Shown piece by piece: positions 57,313-64,000 of a stretch of 64,000 nucleotides of DNA. The DNA comes from S015-6 sp964479535 (GTDB lineage Bacteria > Desulfobacterota > DSWW01), in contig CAYZMM010000035.1 in the NCBI GenBank assembly GCA_964479535.1, positions 1-64,000 of the forward strand, read 5' to 3'. Every line of letters starts with the position of its first letter. Within the stretch, counting starts at the first letter, position 1. A model generated the notes under the pieces. It was not told where the DNA came from. It saw nothing but the letters and a program-made list of their open reading frames with translations, and did no database searches. The position numbers and the translations under genes were made by a program.

Positions 57313-57821
57313 GTTGTCCACTCCCTTGCGCGCCTTGGCTTTTGCGAGTCCATTCGGCCGGGTCGTATTTACAAAGCTGTTTTCATGATCCCTGAAGACA
57401 GGGGAAAATGGGCACACCCTCAGCCCATCGCCCTGTCGTTTCGAGCAAGCCCTGTGGCCTGACAATGCTCTACTTCCGGACGGATGGAATACCCTTCTCC
57501 GGACTCCCGTCGCAAGGAAGACCTGATGGAAAGGCTAATAGATAAATTGCCTTTTTATGTTTGGCGGTAGATTAGGGTTTTTGCCCGGAATTGTCAACAA
57601 GAAAATCCGTCAAGTGCCCTGTTCGAAAAGCAAGGAGTCCCGAGATGGGTAACAGGGTTTCCGGCACTGCCTCGGGAGGTGCGAATGTGATTATAGACTC
57701 GAAGGGCAGGTCCATGGCCGAATCGACGACCGGCCCTTGCATTCCGGGATAGGTCTTCATATCATATTGCCTCAACGAACATGCTAAAACATCTTTTTCA
57801 AACAATTCACCCGTCGGGGGC
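57313..57821. other. Divergent region with spoVG leader and promoter, no gene seen
   Basis: The 509-base gap holds the minus-strand promoter (57569-57597) and a leader of about 250 bases before spoVG. The leader shows short complementary pieces (CCGGA/TCCGG near 57480-57490) but no riboswitch class I recognise. On the plus side, 57600-57821 is the upstream region of the murG fusion and shows no clear consensus promoter. Confidence 0.45.
57569..57597 (-). promoter_or_regulatory. Strong promoter of the spoVG-prs-rplY-pth series
   Basis: On the minus strand, TTGACA (57597-57592) and TAATCT (57574-57569) are spaced by exactly 17 bases, inside the most AT-rich part of the area. The start codon of spoVG is about 257 bases downstream, leaving a long leader. 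Confidence 0.65.
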
Positions 57822-59924
57822 ATGGACACTGCGCCTGTGGAAGGGAATCGCAAGTACCTGATCACCGGAGGCGGCACCGCGGGGCACGTCTATCCGGGGC
57901 TCGCCCTGGCGGAAGGAATCCGAAGACAGGAGAGGGATGCGGAATTCCTGTTCGTGGGAACACGTGGAGGGGCGGAAGAGAGGATCGTTCCCGCTGAAGG
58001 GCACGCCCTCCGGACGCTTTCCGTCAAGGGACTCCCGCCGGGGGCGGGCCCTCACGTCCTGCTTCGGACGGTCTGGTTCCTCGCGCTATCACTCCTGCAG
58101 GGCGTCGGGCTCGTTCTGCGGTTCAAGCCCCGAGCGATCATCGGCACAGGAGGGTATGCGAGTGCACCCGTGCTCCTGGGGGCCATCCTCCTGAGGTCCC
58201 TCCGGCTCTGGAAGGGTGTTCTGAGCGTTCACGAGGCAAACATCATCCCGGGCAGATTCAACCGGTGGGCTTCCCGGTGGGTCGACTTCACAGGCACGAG
58301 CTTCCCGGAGACTCTCCGATTCCTGACACCAGGCAAGGCCCTCTGGACCGGCTATCCGATCCGGAAGGATCTGGAGGCATCCTCGAAACGGAGAGGGACG
58401 GGATGCTCTGAGAAGAAACGACGCCTGGGCATTCCGGCCGAGGGACGCGTCGTGCTCGTCTTCGGAGGCAGTTCCGGAGCGCGAACGATCAACCGGGCCG
58501 TTGTGGAGGCCCTTCCCCGGCTGCTCGCGGACCCGGACCTCTACGTCTTCCATGCCACCGGGCACCCCCAGGGAGATTATGATCCGGCGGCGGAATTTCG
58601 CGACATGCTGGCCGATCTCTCTTTGAACCGGTCGGACCTCGAAAAACGGTATCGGCAGACGCCGTACCTGGACCACATCGATCACTACTATGAAATCGCC
58701 GATCTCGTGGTCTGCCGGGCTGGAGCCGGCGCCGTCTGGGAGGTCGCCTCCTACTCCGTCCCGGCAATTCTCATACCGAAGTCGAACCTTCCCGGAGATC
58801 ATCAGGTCAAGAACGCCTACTTCCTCGTACGACGGGGCAAGGCCCGGATTCTGTTCGAGAGGAAATCCCTGCCGCCGGATGCCGGGGACCAGGATACGAT
58901 CGATGCCTCCGCCCTGGTGGATACGATTTCCGCACTCCTCGCAGACCCGGACCCGGCCGAAGACACAGGACACGAAGCCGAAGACGGCCCCCTGCTCTCC
59001 GGGGACCTGTCGTTCTGTGACCTGCTCCGCAACCTGCGGGAAAGGAAGCAAGCCGGCAGGAGAGAGGAGGTGACCGCACCCGTCTCGGGAAGGCAACATC
59101 CTTCCGAGGACAGCATGGCCACGAGGATCGAGTGGCTGGGGACCGACGCGCTTCTGGCGTACGTTGAGGGGAAACGGAAGCACAACCAGGATCTGACCGA
59201 AGGCGGAAAGGCCTATTTGAGATACAAGACCGATCAACTGCTCGGCTCATCCCTCTGGCAGGAAAGGAACACGGGCGTCAAGCTCGTGGGACTCATCGGG
59301 TACAAGGAACGATTGCCGACGTTGTTGCACTTCATCGTGGACCGCACACCGGTCGCCTGGCATCGGAGACTCCTCGGGGGGGACTTCGAACAGGTGGGAT
59401 TCATTCGCCGGAATGCACTGCAGGCGATCTGGCGAATCAACGAATACGGACCGGACGTCCGAAACGCCCTTCTCGTGGCCTTGAACGATCCCTACTACGA
59501 GGTCAGATCCTGGGCGGCCCGCGCAATCCACCGGCTGTCCGGTTCCGTGGGGGAGGATGCCGAACTGGTGGCCCTGTTGAGGAAGAACCTGAAGGATCGC
59601 TGGTTCGAAGTCGTGGTATGCTCTCTGAGGGCCCTTGGAAGGGTCACGGAAGACCCGGCGATCCTGTCCGACCTCGTCCCTCTGCTCGCACACAGGAACT
59701 GGAAGGTACAGGACGCGGCCGTACGTTGCCTCATGAGACTCATGCAGTCCGGTGTCGTGCACCTCCCGCCGGAAGCGGAGGAATGGATGCACAAGATCCC
59801 GATGAAAGGCCTCGACTTCTTTCCCCGCTTTCCGCTCAAGCAGACCTGGGACGATTTCCAGCGCCTCGTGTCCGAACGGATGGAGTGCGACAACCCATCG
59901 AACACGGAAAAAGGGGCTTTTTGA
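57822..59924 (+). CDS. murG: MurG glycosyltransferase fused to a HEAT-repeat domain
   Basis: The product is 700 residues, about twice a normal MurG. Residues ~10-385 are MurG, which adds GlcNAc to lipid I to give lipid II at the inner membrane: LITGGGTAGHVYPGLALAEG, SVHEANIIPGRFNRW, LVFGGSSGARTINRAVVEAL, VCRAGAGAVWEVASYSVPAILIP and GDHQVKNAYFLV. A ~45-residue polar linker follows. Residues ~440-660 then form a HEAT/armadillo-like array (GFIRRNALQAIWRINEYGPD, VRSWAARAIHRLSG, WFEVVVCSLRALGRV, WKVQDAAVRCLMRLMQSG). One uninterrupted frame covers both, so the fusion is real in this sequence. mraY begins one base after its stop. ATG 57822 has a poor SD. Confidence 0.9.
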   Translation: MDTAPVEGNRKYLITGGGTAGHVYPGLALAEGIRRQERDAEFLFVGTRGGAEERIVPAEGHALRTLSVKGLPPGAGPHVLLRTVWFLALSLLQGVGLVLRFKPRAIIGTGGYASAPVLLGAILLRSLRLWKGVLSVHEANIIPGRFNRWASRWVDFTGTSFPETLRFLTPGKALWTGYPIRKDLEASSKRRGTGCSEKKRRLGIPAEGRVVLVFGGSSGARTINRAVVEALPRLLADPDLYVFHATGHPQGDYDPAAEFRDMLADLSLNRSDLEKRYRQTPYLDHIDHYYEIADLVVCRAGAGAVWEVASYSVPAILIPKSNLPGDHQVKNAYFLVRRGKARILFERKSLPPDAGDQDTIDASALVDTISALLADPDPAEDTGHEAEDGPLLSGDLSFCDLLRNLRERKQAGRREEVTAPVSGRQHPSEDSMATRIEWLGTDALLAYVEGKRKHNQDLTEGGKAYLRYKTDQLLGSSLWQERNTGVKLVGLIGYKERLPTLLHFIVDRTPVAWHRRLLGGDFEQVGFIRRNALQAIWRINEYGPDVRNALLVALNDPYYEVRSWAARAIHRLSGSVGEDAELVALLRKNLKDRWFEVVVCSLRALGRVTEDPAILSDLVPLLAHRNWKVQDAAVRCLMRLMQSGVVHLPPEAEEWMHKIPMKGLDFFPRFPLKQTWDDFQRLVSERMECDNPSNTEKGAF

Positions 59925-59925
59925 G

Positions 59926-61038
59926 ATGTTTCATGCGCTTTACAGCTGGTTCTACGACCCCGAAGGGCCCTTTTCGTTCATCCGGCTCTTCAACTACATA
60001 AGCAGCCGCGCCATTTTCGCCATCATCACCTCCTTCACGTTCACGCTCTTCGCGGGGAGGCCGCTGATCCGGGCCCTCTACAGAATGGGCATGCGGGACA
60101 CGGAGCGGGGGGAGATGACGGAAGCGCAAGATCACAAGAAGGGCGGCACCCCGACCATGGGCGGCGTCATCCTTTTCTCGGGGACCATGCTGTCCGCACT
60201 CCTCTGGTGCGACCTGACGAGCCCCTTCATCCTCCTTCTCCTGTTCGCCTCCGTCTGGTTCTTCACCCTCGGATTCTGGGACGACAGCCGCAAGATCCGG
60301 CATCAGGACAGTGACAAGGGGCTGTCCCGGGGAATGAAGTATCTGGGGCAGGTCTCCTTCGGGCTCCTCTTCAGCCTGCTCTTTCTGCATCCGGCCACTT
60401 CGCCCGTCCCCTCCCAGGTCGTCTCGAAGCTCTACCTCCCCTTTTACAAATATCCGGTGGTGGACCTGTCCTGGGGATACGCCCTCGTGATCGTGCTCTT
60501 CGTCGTCTACGCCGCGAACGCCATCAATTTCGCTGACGGCATGGACGGGCTCGCCGTCGTGCCTTCCGCATATGCCATCGGCGTCTACGGCGTTTTCGCG
60601 TACGTCCTCGGAAACGTGAAGATAAGCGACTACCTGATGTTCGACTATCTTCCTGGATGCGGGGAGGTGACCATCCTTTGCGCCGCACTGCTCGGCGCCT
60701 GCGTAGGGTTTCTGTGGTACAACAGCTACCCCGCCGAGGTCTTCATGGGGGATACGGGCTCCATGTTTCTGGGCGGCGTTCTCGGAACGATGGTCGTGCT
60801 CCTGAAGCAGGAAGTACTCTTCCTCCTCGTGGGCGGCATCTTCCTCGCAGAGATCCTGTCGGTCGTGGTCCAGGACTGGATCGGAATTCAGCGCACGGGC
60901 AGGAGGTTCCTCTACCGTGCTCCCCTTCACCACACCTTTCAGTACCAGGGCCTCGCGGAGACGAAGATCACCGTGCGTTTCTGGATTATCTCGGGCGTTC
61001 TTGCGCTGGTGGCCCTCGCTTCGCTCAAGATCCGGTAG
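59926..61038 (+). CDS. mraY: Phospho-MurNAc-pentapeptide transferase
   Basis: The 370-residue, ~10-TM enzyme makes lipid I from UDP-MurNAc-pentapeptide and undecaprenyl phosphate. Motifs are DHKKGGTPTMGGVILFS (residues 67-83), FWDDSRKIRHQDSDKGLSRGMKYLGQ, NAINFADGMDGLAV near 198-211 with catalytic Asp residues, FMGDTGSMFLGG near 272, and RRFLYRAPLHHTFQYQG with the HHH-like triad. ATG lies one base after the murG stop (TGAGATG), so translation is coupled. It is here paired with murG, outside a visible dcw cluster. Confidence 0.94.
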   Translation: MFHALYSWFYDPEGPFSFIRLFNYISSRAIFAIITSFTFTLFAGRPLIRALYRMGMRDTERGEMTEAQDHKKGGTPTMGGVILFSGTMLSALLWCDLTSPFILLLLFASVWFFTLGFWDDSRKIRHQDSDKGLSRGMKYLGQVSFGLLFSLLFLHPATSPVPSQVVSKLYLPFYKYPVVDLSWGYALVIVLFVVYAANAINFADGMDGLAVVPSAYAIGVYGVFAYVLGNVKISDYLMFDYLPGCGEVTILCAALLGACVGFLWYNSYPAEVFMGDTGSMFLGGVLGTMVVLLKQEVLFLLVGGIFLAEILSVVVQDWIGIQRTGRRFLYRAPLHHTFQYQGLAETKITVRFWIISGVLALVALASLKIR

Positions 61039-61049
61039 CCCCTTTCTTG

Positions 61050-61079
61050 TTGACACGGGCTTTCCCGTCCGGCTAAGCT
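61050..61079 (+). promoter_or_regulatory. Candidate promoter for asd
   Basis: TTGACA (61050-61055) and TAAGCT (61074-61079), spacer 18, lie about 75 bases before the asd ATG, just after mraY ends. The -35 is perfect and the -10 partial. Confidence 0.45.
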
Positions 61080-61154
61080 TTAAGGTTGGTGTTTTTCACG
61101 AGTCATCGTTCCCGGATCGAACGCTGCAACCGCAAGCAGAAAGGGCCTTGACCC

Positions 61155-62210
61155 ATGGCCGGATACAACGTAGCCGTCGTCGGCGCCACGGGCGCTGTGG
61201 GGCAGGAGATGCTCTCCATCCTCGAGGAACGGAAGTTCCCCGTGAAATCCCTGCGCCTGCTCGCATCGAAACGCTCCATTGGGAAGTCCTTCCCCTTCCG
61301 CGGGAAACCCGTGGAAGTGCAGGAACTAAAACGAACCGCCTTCAAGGGCGTTGATATCGCCCTCTTCTCTGCGGGGGGCGACCGTAGCAAGCATTTTGCT
61401 CCGGCGGCCGTCGAGGCGGGTGCCGTGGTGATCGACAACAGTTCCGCCTTCCGGATGGACCCGGGTGTGCCCCTTGTCGTACCGGAGATCAACGCCGGCG
61501 AGATCCGGAAGCACAAGGGCATCATCGCCAACCCGAACTGCACGACCATCGTCACCCTGATGGGCCTGTACCCCCTGCGTGCCTACGGCATCCGAAGGGT
61601 GATTCTGTCGAGCTACCAGGCCGTTTCCGGGGCCGGCGCATGGGCCATCGAGGAACTCCGGAGGCAGACCCTCACGTGGGCCATTCAGGAGCTGAAGAAC
61701 GAAGCGCTCGGCACAGAGGAGGAAGCGGTCCTGCGGGCCGAGAAGTTCCCGCACCCGATCGCATTCAACCTGATTCCGCACATCGACAAGTTCCTGGACG
61801 GGGGCTACACAAAGGAAGAGCTGAAATGCCTGCACGAATCCAGGAAGATCCTCAACCAGCCGGATCTCCAGGTGTCGGCGACGACGGTCCGTGTGCCCGT
61901 CTTCCGTTCCCACTCCGTTTCGGCACACATCGAAACGGACAGGCCCCTGTCCGTGGCAAAGGCTCGTTCTCTGATCCGTCAGGCAAAGGGCGTTCAGGTC
62001 TACGACCAGCCGGGGAGATCGAAATACCCCACCCCGGTCCAGGTGGCCGGCCAGGACGATTGTCTGGTCGGCAGGATTCGGAAAGATGAAAGCGTATCGA
62101 ACGGATTGTGCCTCTGGATCGTAGGAGACCAGCTCCGCAAGGGGGCAGCCCTGAATGCCGTCCAGATCGCGGAGACCCTGCACGGAGTCACCTCGAAGCG
62201 AAAGAGCTGA
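61155..62210 (+). CDS. asd: Aspartate-semialdehyde dehydrogenase
   Basis: A 351-residue enzyme that reduces aspartyl phosphate for Lys, diaminopimelate, Met and Thr synthesis; the DAP branch feeds peptidoglycan like the two genes before it. It has VAVVGATGAVGQEMLSILEE at residues 6-25, ASKRSIGKSFPFRG, catalytic Cys in IIANPNCTTIVTLMGL near 129, YQAVSGAGAWAIEEL and the active-site His in VFRSHSVSAHIETD. The sequence is of the Gram-positive/deltaproteobacterial type. The last residues are basic (TSKRKS). Confidence 0.94.
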   Translation: MAGYNVAVVGATGAVGQEMLSILEERKFPVKSLRLLASKRSIGKSFPFRGKPVEVQELKRTAFKGVDIALFSAGGDRSKHFAPAAVEAGAVVIDNSSAFRMDPGVPLVVPEINAGEIRKHKGIIANPNCTTIVTLMGLYPLRAYGIRRVILSSYQAVSGAGAWAIEELRRQTLTWAIQELKNEALGTEEEAVLRAEKFPHPIAFNLIPHIDKFLDGGYTKEELKCLHESRKILNQPDLQVSATTVRVPVFRSHSVSAHIETDRPLSVAKARSLIRQAKGVQVYDQPGRSKYPTPVQVAGQDDCLVGRIRKDESVSNGLCLWIVGDQLRKGAALNAVQIAETLHGVTSKRKS

Positions 62211-62230
62211 ACGGCCCGCCGGCAGGTGGA

Positions 62231-63580
62231 TCAGGAGGCAACCCGTAGATACTCGCGTTTCCAGGCCGGAGAGAAGGAGAGGACCCTCTTCGGCTCATCC
62301 GCTTCCGCCGAAACCGGGACCTCCGTGCCGGTCGGCCTCTTCAGAACGATCCCGTACGCATCCAGGATCTGCCGCAAGAGGTGGTACTTCCTCTCGATCG
62401 ACTCGGAAACCGAATCATACCCGCGCTTGGCCGCCCGCTGCCTCTCCCGCAGGGCGAGGGGATTCATATCGAAGAACCGGTAATCGTATTCCGTGGGCTG
62501 GATCAGGATGATGTCGCCACGGAAGCGGGGGTCGCGTCGGTAGAGATCGATCCCGTAATCGAGCCGGGTGTGCAGAAGGATTCGAAAGACCTGATTGAGG
62601 ATCGAGAAGACGCCCTGGTCCGCAATATGCTTTCCCTCGACGACCTGCTTTCTCTTCTCCTGGGAGTACCGCGAAACGACCCTGTTGTGAAAGGGCCGAA
62701 AGGGGTTGTAACAGATGATGAGGTCTGCCCCGCTTTCGACCGCCACGTCGATATTGGCGGTCTTGCGGACCCCGCCGTCAACGTAGTCCACTCCCTGGAT
62801 CCGCGCCGGTCGGAAGAATACGGGCAGGGCGGTGGAGGCCTGAACCGCCTGAGAGATGGTGAGGTTGTTGTTCTGGTCGTATCCGAAGACCACCCTCTCG
62901 GCTGTGTCCAGGTTGGCGGCAACGATATAGAGTTCTTTGCCGGTCCAACGGTACAGGCTGGTGAAGTCGTTGGGCAGCCGGTTCTTCTCGAAACTTCTTC
63001 GGAGCGCGGCCTCGATACGATCGTTCTTGAAGACCCCTCTTGGCAGGTACTGCATGGGCGACGGAAACTGACGCGTGAAGCCGAGGATACGCCCATACCT
63101 TTTGATCAGCCGCGCGCAGTTCTCGTACGAGGGATGCCGCACCAGCTCGAAAACGGATTTTCGAAAATCCTCCTTCAGCAGGCTGTTGGAAAGAAGAGCG
63201 GCGAGAAGGAGGTCCGGCACGAAATTCAGGAAATCCCATAGGAACTGTGCCGGTGCTTTGATAAAATCTTCCAGGTTCGGATTGTAGAAGTCGAGGAAGC
63301 GGACACCGTCCAGGTGATCGGCCCCTCCCTGGAGGCTGCTCAGCATTTCGCCGGGGCTGACCCCGTTCGCAAGAAGGGAAGCGATGATCGAACCTGCACT
63401 CAAGCCGACAAAGGAGTCGAAATCCGTAACCTTGCGGTTTTCGAGGCAGCCGTTCAAGGCGTGGAGACCGCCTACCTTGTACGCCCCGCCGGTAACGGCC
63501 CCGCCCGCGAGAACGATGGCGATCTTCGGGTTCTTCTTGGGGCGGCTGAGGTCGCTCTTCTGTACGATGGTTATGCCCAT
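62231..63580 (-). CDS. Patatin-like phospholipase
   Basis: The 449-residue product is a serine lipid acyl hydrolase. It has the oxyanion loop IAIVLAGGAVTGGAYKVGGLHAL near residue 20, nucleophile elbow SFVGLSAGSIIASLL near 60, and catalytic Asp in VDYVDGGVRKTANIDVAV near 265. There is no signal peptide or TM helix, so a peripheral or cytosolic location is likely. It is of the long (~450) type. ATG 63580 is used; an ATG at 63658 would add 26 basic residues. Substrate unknown; a phospholipid or storage lipid is probable. Confidence 0.85.
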   Translation of the reverse strand: MGITIVQKSDLSRPKKNPKIAIVLAGGAVTGGAYKVGGLHALNGCLENRKVTDFDSFVGLSAGSIIASLLANGVSPGEMLSSLQGGADHLDGVRFLDFYNPNLEDFIKAPAQFLWDFLNFVPDLLLAALLSNSLLKEDFRKSVFELVRHPSYENCARLIKRYGRILGFTRQFPSPMQYLPRGVFKNDRIEAALRRSFEKNRLPNDFTSLYRWTGKELYIVAANLDTAERVVFGYDQNNNLTISQAVQASTALPVFFRPARIQGVDYVDGGVRKTANIDVAVESGADLIICYNPFRPFHNRVVSRYSQEKRKQVVEGKHIADQGVFSILNQVFRILLHTRLDYGIDLYRRDPRFRGDIILIQPTEYDYRFFDMNPLALRERQRAAKRGYDSVSESIERKYHLLRQILDAYGIVLKRPTGTEVPVSAEADEPKRVLSFSPAWKREYLRVAS

Positions 63581-63758
63581 GTCAAAATCGGAACAAAACC
63601 TCCCTGTCCGTGAGCGCTTCGAGGTGCGGGTCGGAGATGTTGTTTCGCATTGTGTCATTGTAGTATCTTTTCAAAAAAAGTAAAGAAATTTATGGGATGG
63701 CTGTCCATTCCCCCTCCTTGGGGATGCCCCCTTCGAACACGACAAAGAGCGATCGTTC

Positions 63759-64000
63759 ATGGACTCGAAGAGCACAAGGACGCAGGCGCCACCCTCCAAT
63801 GTGCCCGTCGCCCACGAGGAATCCCTCCAGCAGCTCGAATGGCCCTGGCTTCTGGAGCAGATGCGGAAGAGGCTGCGCACGGAGCCTGCACGCCAGGCGT
63901 GCGGGGACCTGCTCTGGGTTCCGGACCGGGAGGTTGCCTTGCAGACCATGCAGGAGGTCGAGGAGGTGCGCTCCCTCGGGGCAGCGGGGCACTCCTTTCC
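63759..64000 (+). CDS. mutS2: MutS2 N-terminus (partial, runs off the window)
   Basis: An 80-codon open frame from ATG 63759 to the right edge. ESLQQLEWPWLLEQMRKRLRTEPARQAC and VPDREVALQTMQEVEEVRSL match the start of MutS2 (the L/VLEWxxLLxxLxxxxxTExGR region). MutS2 acts in ribosome quality control or recombination suppression. The core P-loop and Smr domains would lie beyond the window. The first ~22 residues (SKSTRTQAPPSNV) are a polar extension. Confidence 0.8.
   Translation, partial: MDSKSTRTQAPPSNVPVAHEESLQQLEWPWLLEQMRKRLRTEPARQACGDLLWVPDREVALQTMQEVEEVRSLGAAGHSF

Noticed and set aside
57572..57877. A 101-codon minus-strand frame between spoVG and murG
   Set aside because: It covers the promoter and AT-rich region and the murG N-terminus, lacks a ribosome site and any family resemblance.
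1..64000. CRISPR array, prophage or restriction/defence island
   Set aside because: No regularly spaced repeats, cas, integrase, capsid, restriction or toxin-antitoxin gene was seen. The mobile traces are limited to non-coding repeats.

Overview
This is a high-GC window (my estimate, by eye) that is densely coded on both strands, with two tRNAs and no rRNA, CRISPR array, phage block or intact transposase. Several traits together suggest an uncultured deltaproteobacterial-grade bacterium (Desulfobacterota/Myxococcota-like). These are the housekeeping block spoVG, tRNA-Gln, prs, rplY, pth, ychF, rpsF, rpsR, rplI, dnaB; a MopE-repeat secreted protein; DUF721/DciA together with DnaB; a CTC-type L25; and many acyl-CoA enzymes. 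This placement is inference from gene content only.

Layout. Positions 1-9.3 kb hold lipid or acid activation: three different acyl-CoA synthetases, RidA, an FMN reductase, a 3-hydroxyacyl-CoA dehydrogenase and an ACAD10/11-like phosphotransferase. Positions 9.5-11.5 kb hold a small envelope-stress or metal-sensing unit: a Spy-like protein, an ECF sigma factor, a one-TM protein and a membrane-anchored CnrX/Spy-like protein. Positions 11.7-20 kb hold accessory genes: a flavodoxin fused to a zinc ribbon, a MopE-repeat protein, a polyester-hydrolase-like lipoprotein, a second phosphotransferase overlapping a DUF7064-type gene set, and a sulfatase with a membrane protein. Positions 20-24.6 kb hold UDP-glucose dehydrogenase, an agmatinase-family enzyme, lipB and pyrB. 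Positions 24.8-29.6 kb hold PadR, an acyl-CoA dehydrogenase, a MoxR/VWA (CoxDE-like) pair and an HCCA-isomerase-like protein.

Positions 29.8-45.3 kb are mixed: a cyclic-nucleotide-domain protein, lipoproteins, DciA, a tightly overlapping DUF362 / NapH-NapG fusion / TrmN6 operon, a DksA-type protein, a receiver-only response regulator, a GT81-like glycosyltransferase, tRNA-Ala, PriA, small membrane and secreted proteins, a lipooligosaccharide-type GT2 and DusB. Positions 45.4-57.3 kb are one long minus-strand housekeeping series that starts from a strong promoter before spoVG and runs to dnaB and a lipoprotein, with hppA placed between pth and ychF. Positions 57.8-62.2 kb run rightward with a MurG-HEAT fusion, mraY and asd. 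The window ends with a patatin-like lipase (minus) and the first 80 codons of mutS2 (plus).

The most unusual items are the single-frame MurG-HEAT fusion next to mraY, the NapH-NapG fusion coupled by a 4-base overlap to DUF362, the sigma/CnrX-like unit, the Glu-rich tails on three neighbouring translation proteins, and several non-coding repeat elements found as pairs or as long inverted repeats (4.45/22.4 kb, 40.65 kb, 45.3/51.9 kb, 52.1 kb). All functional statements come from reading sequence and motif recall. No database search was run.
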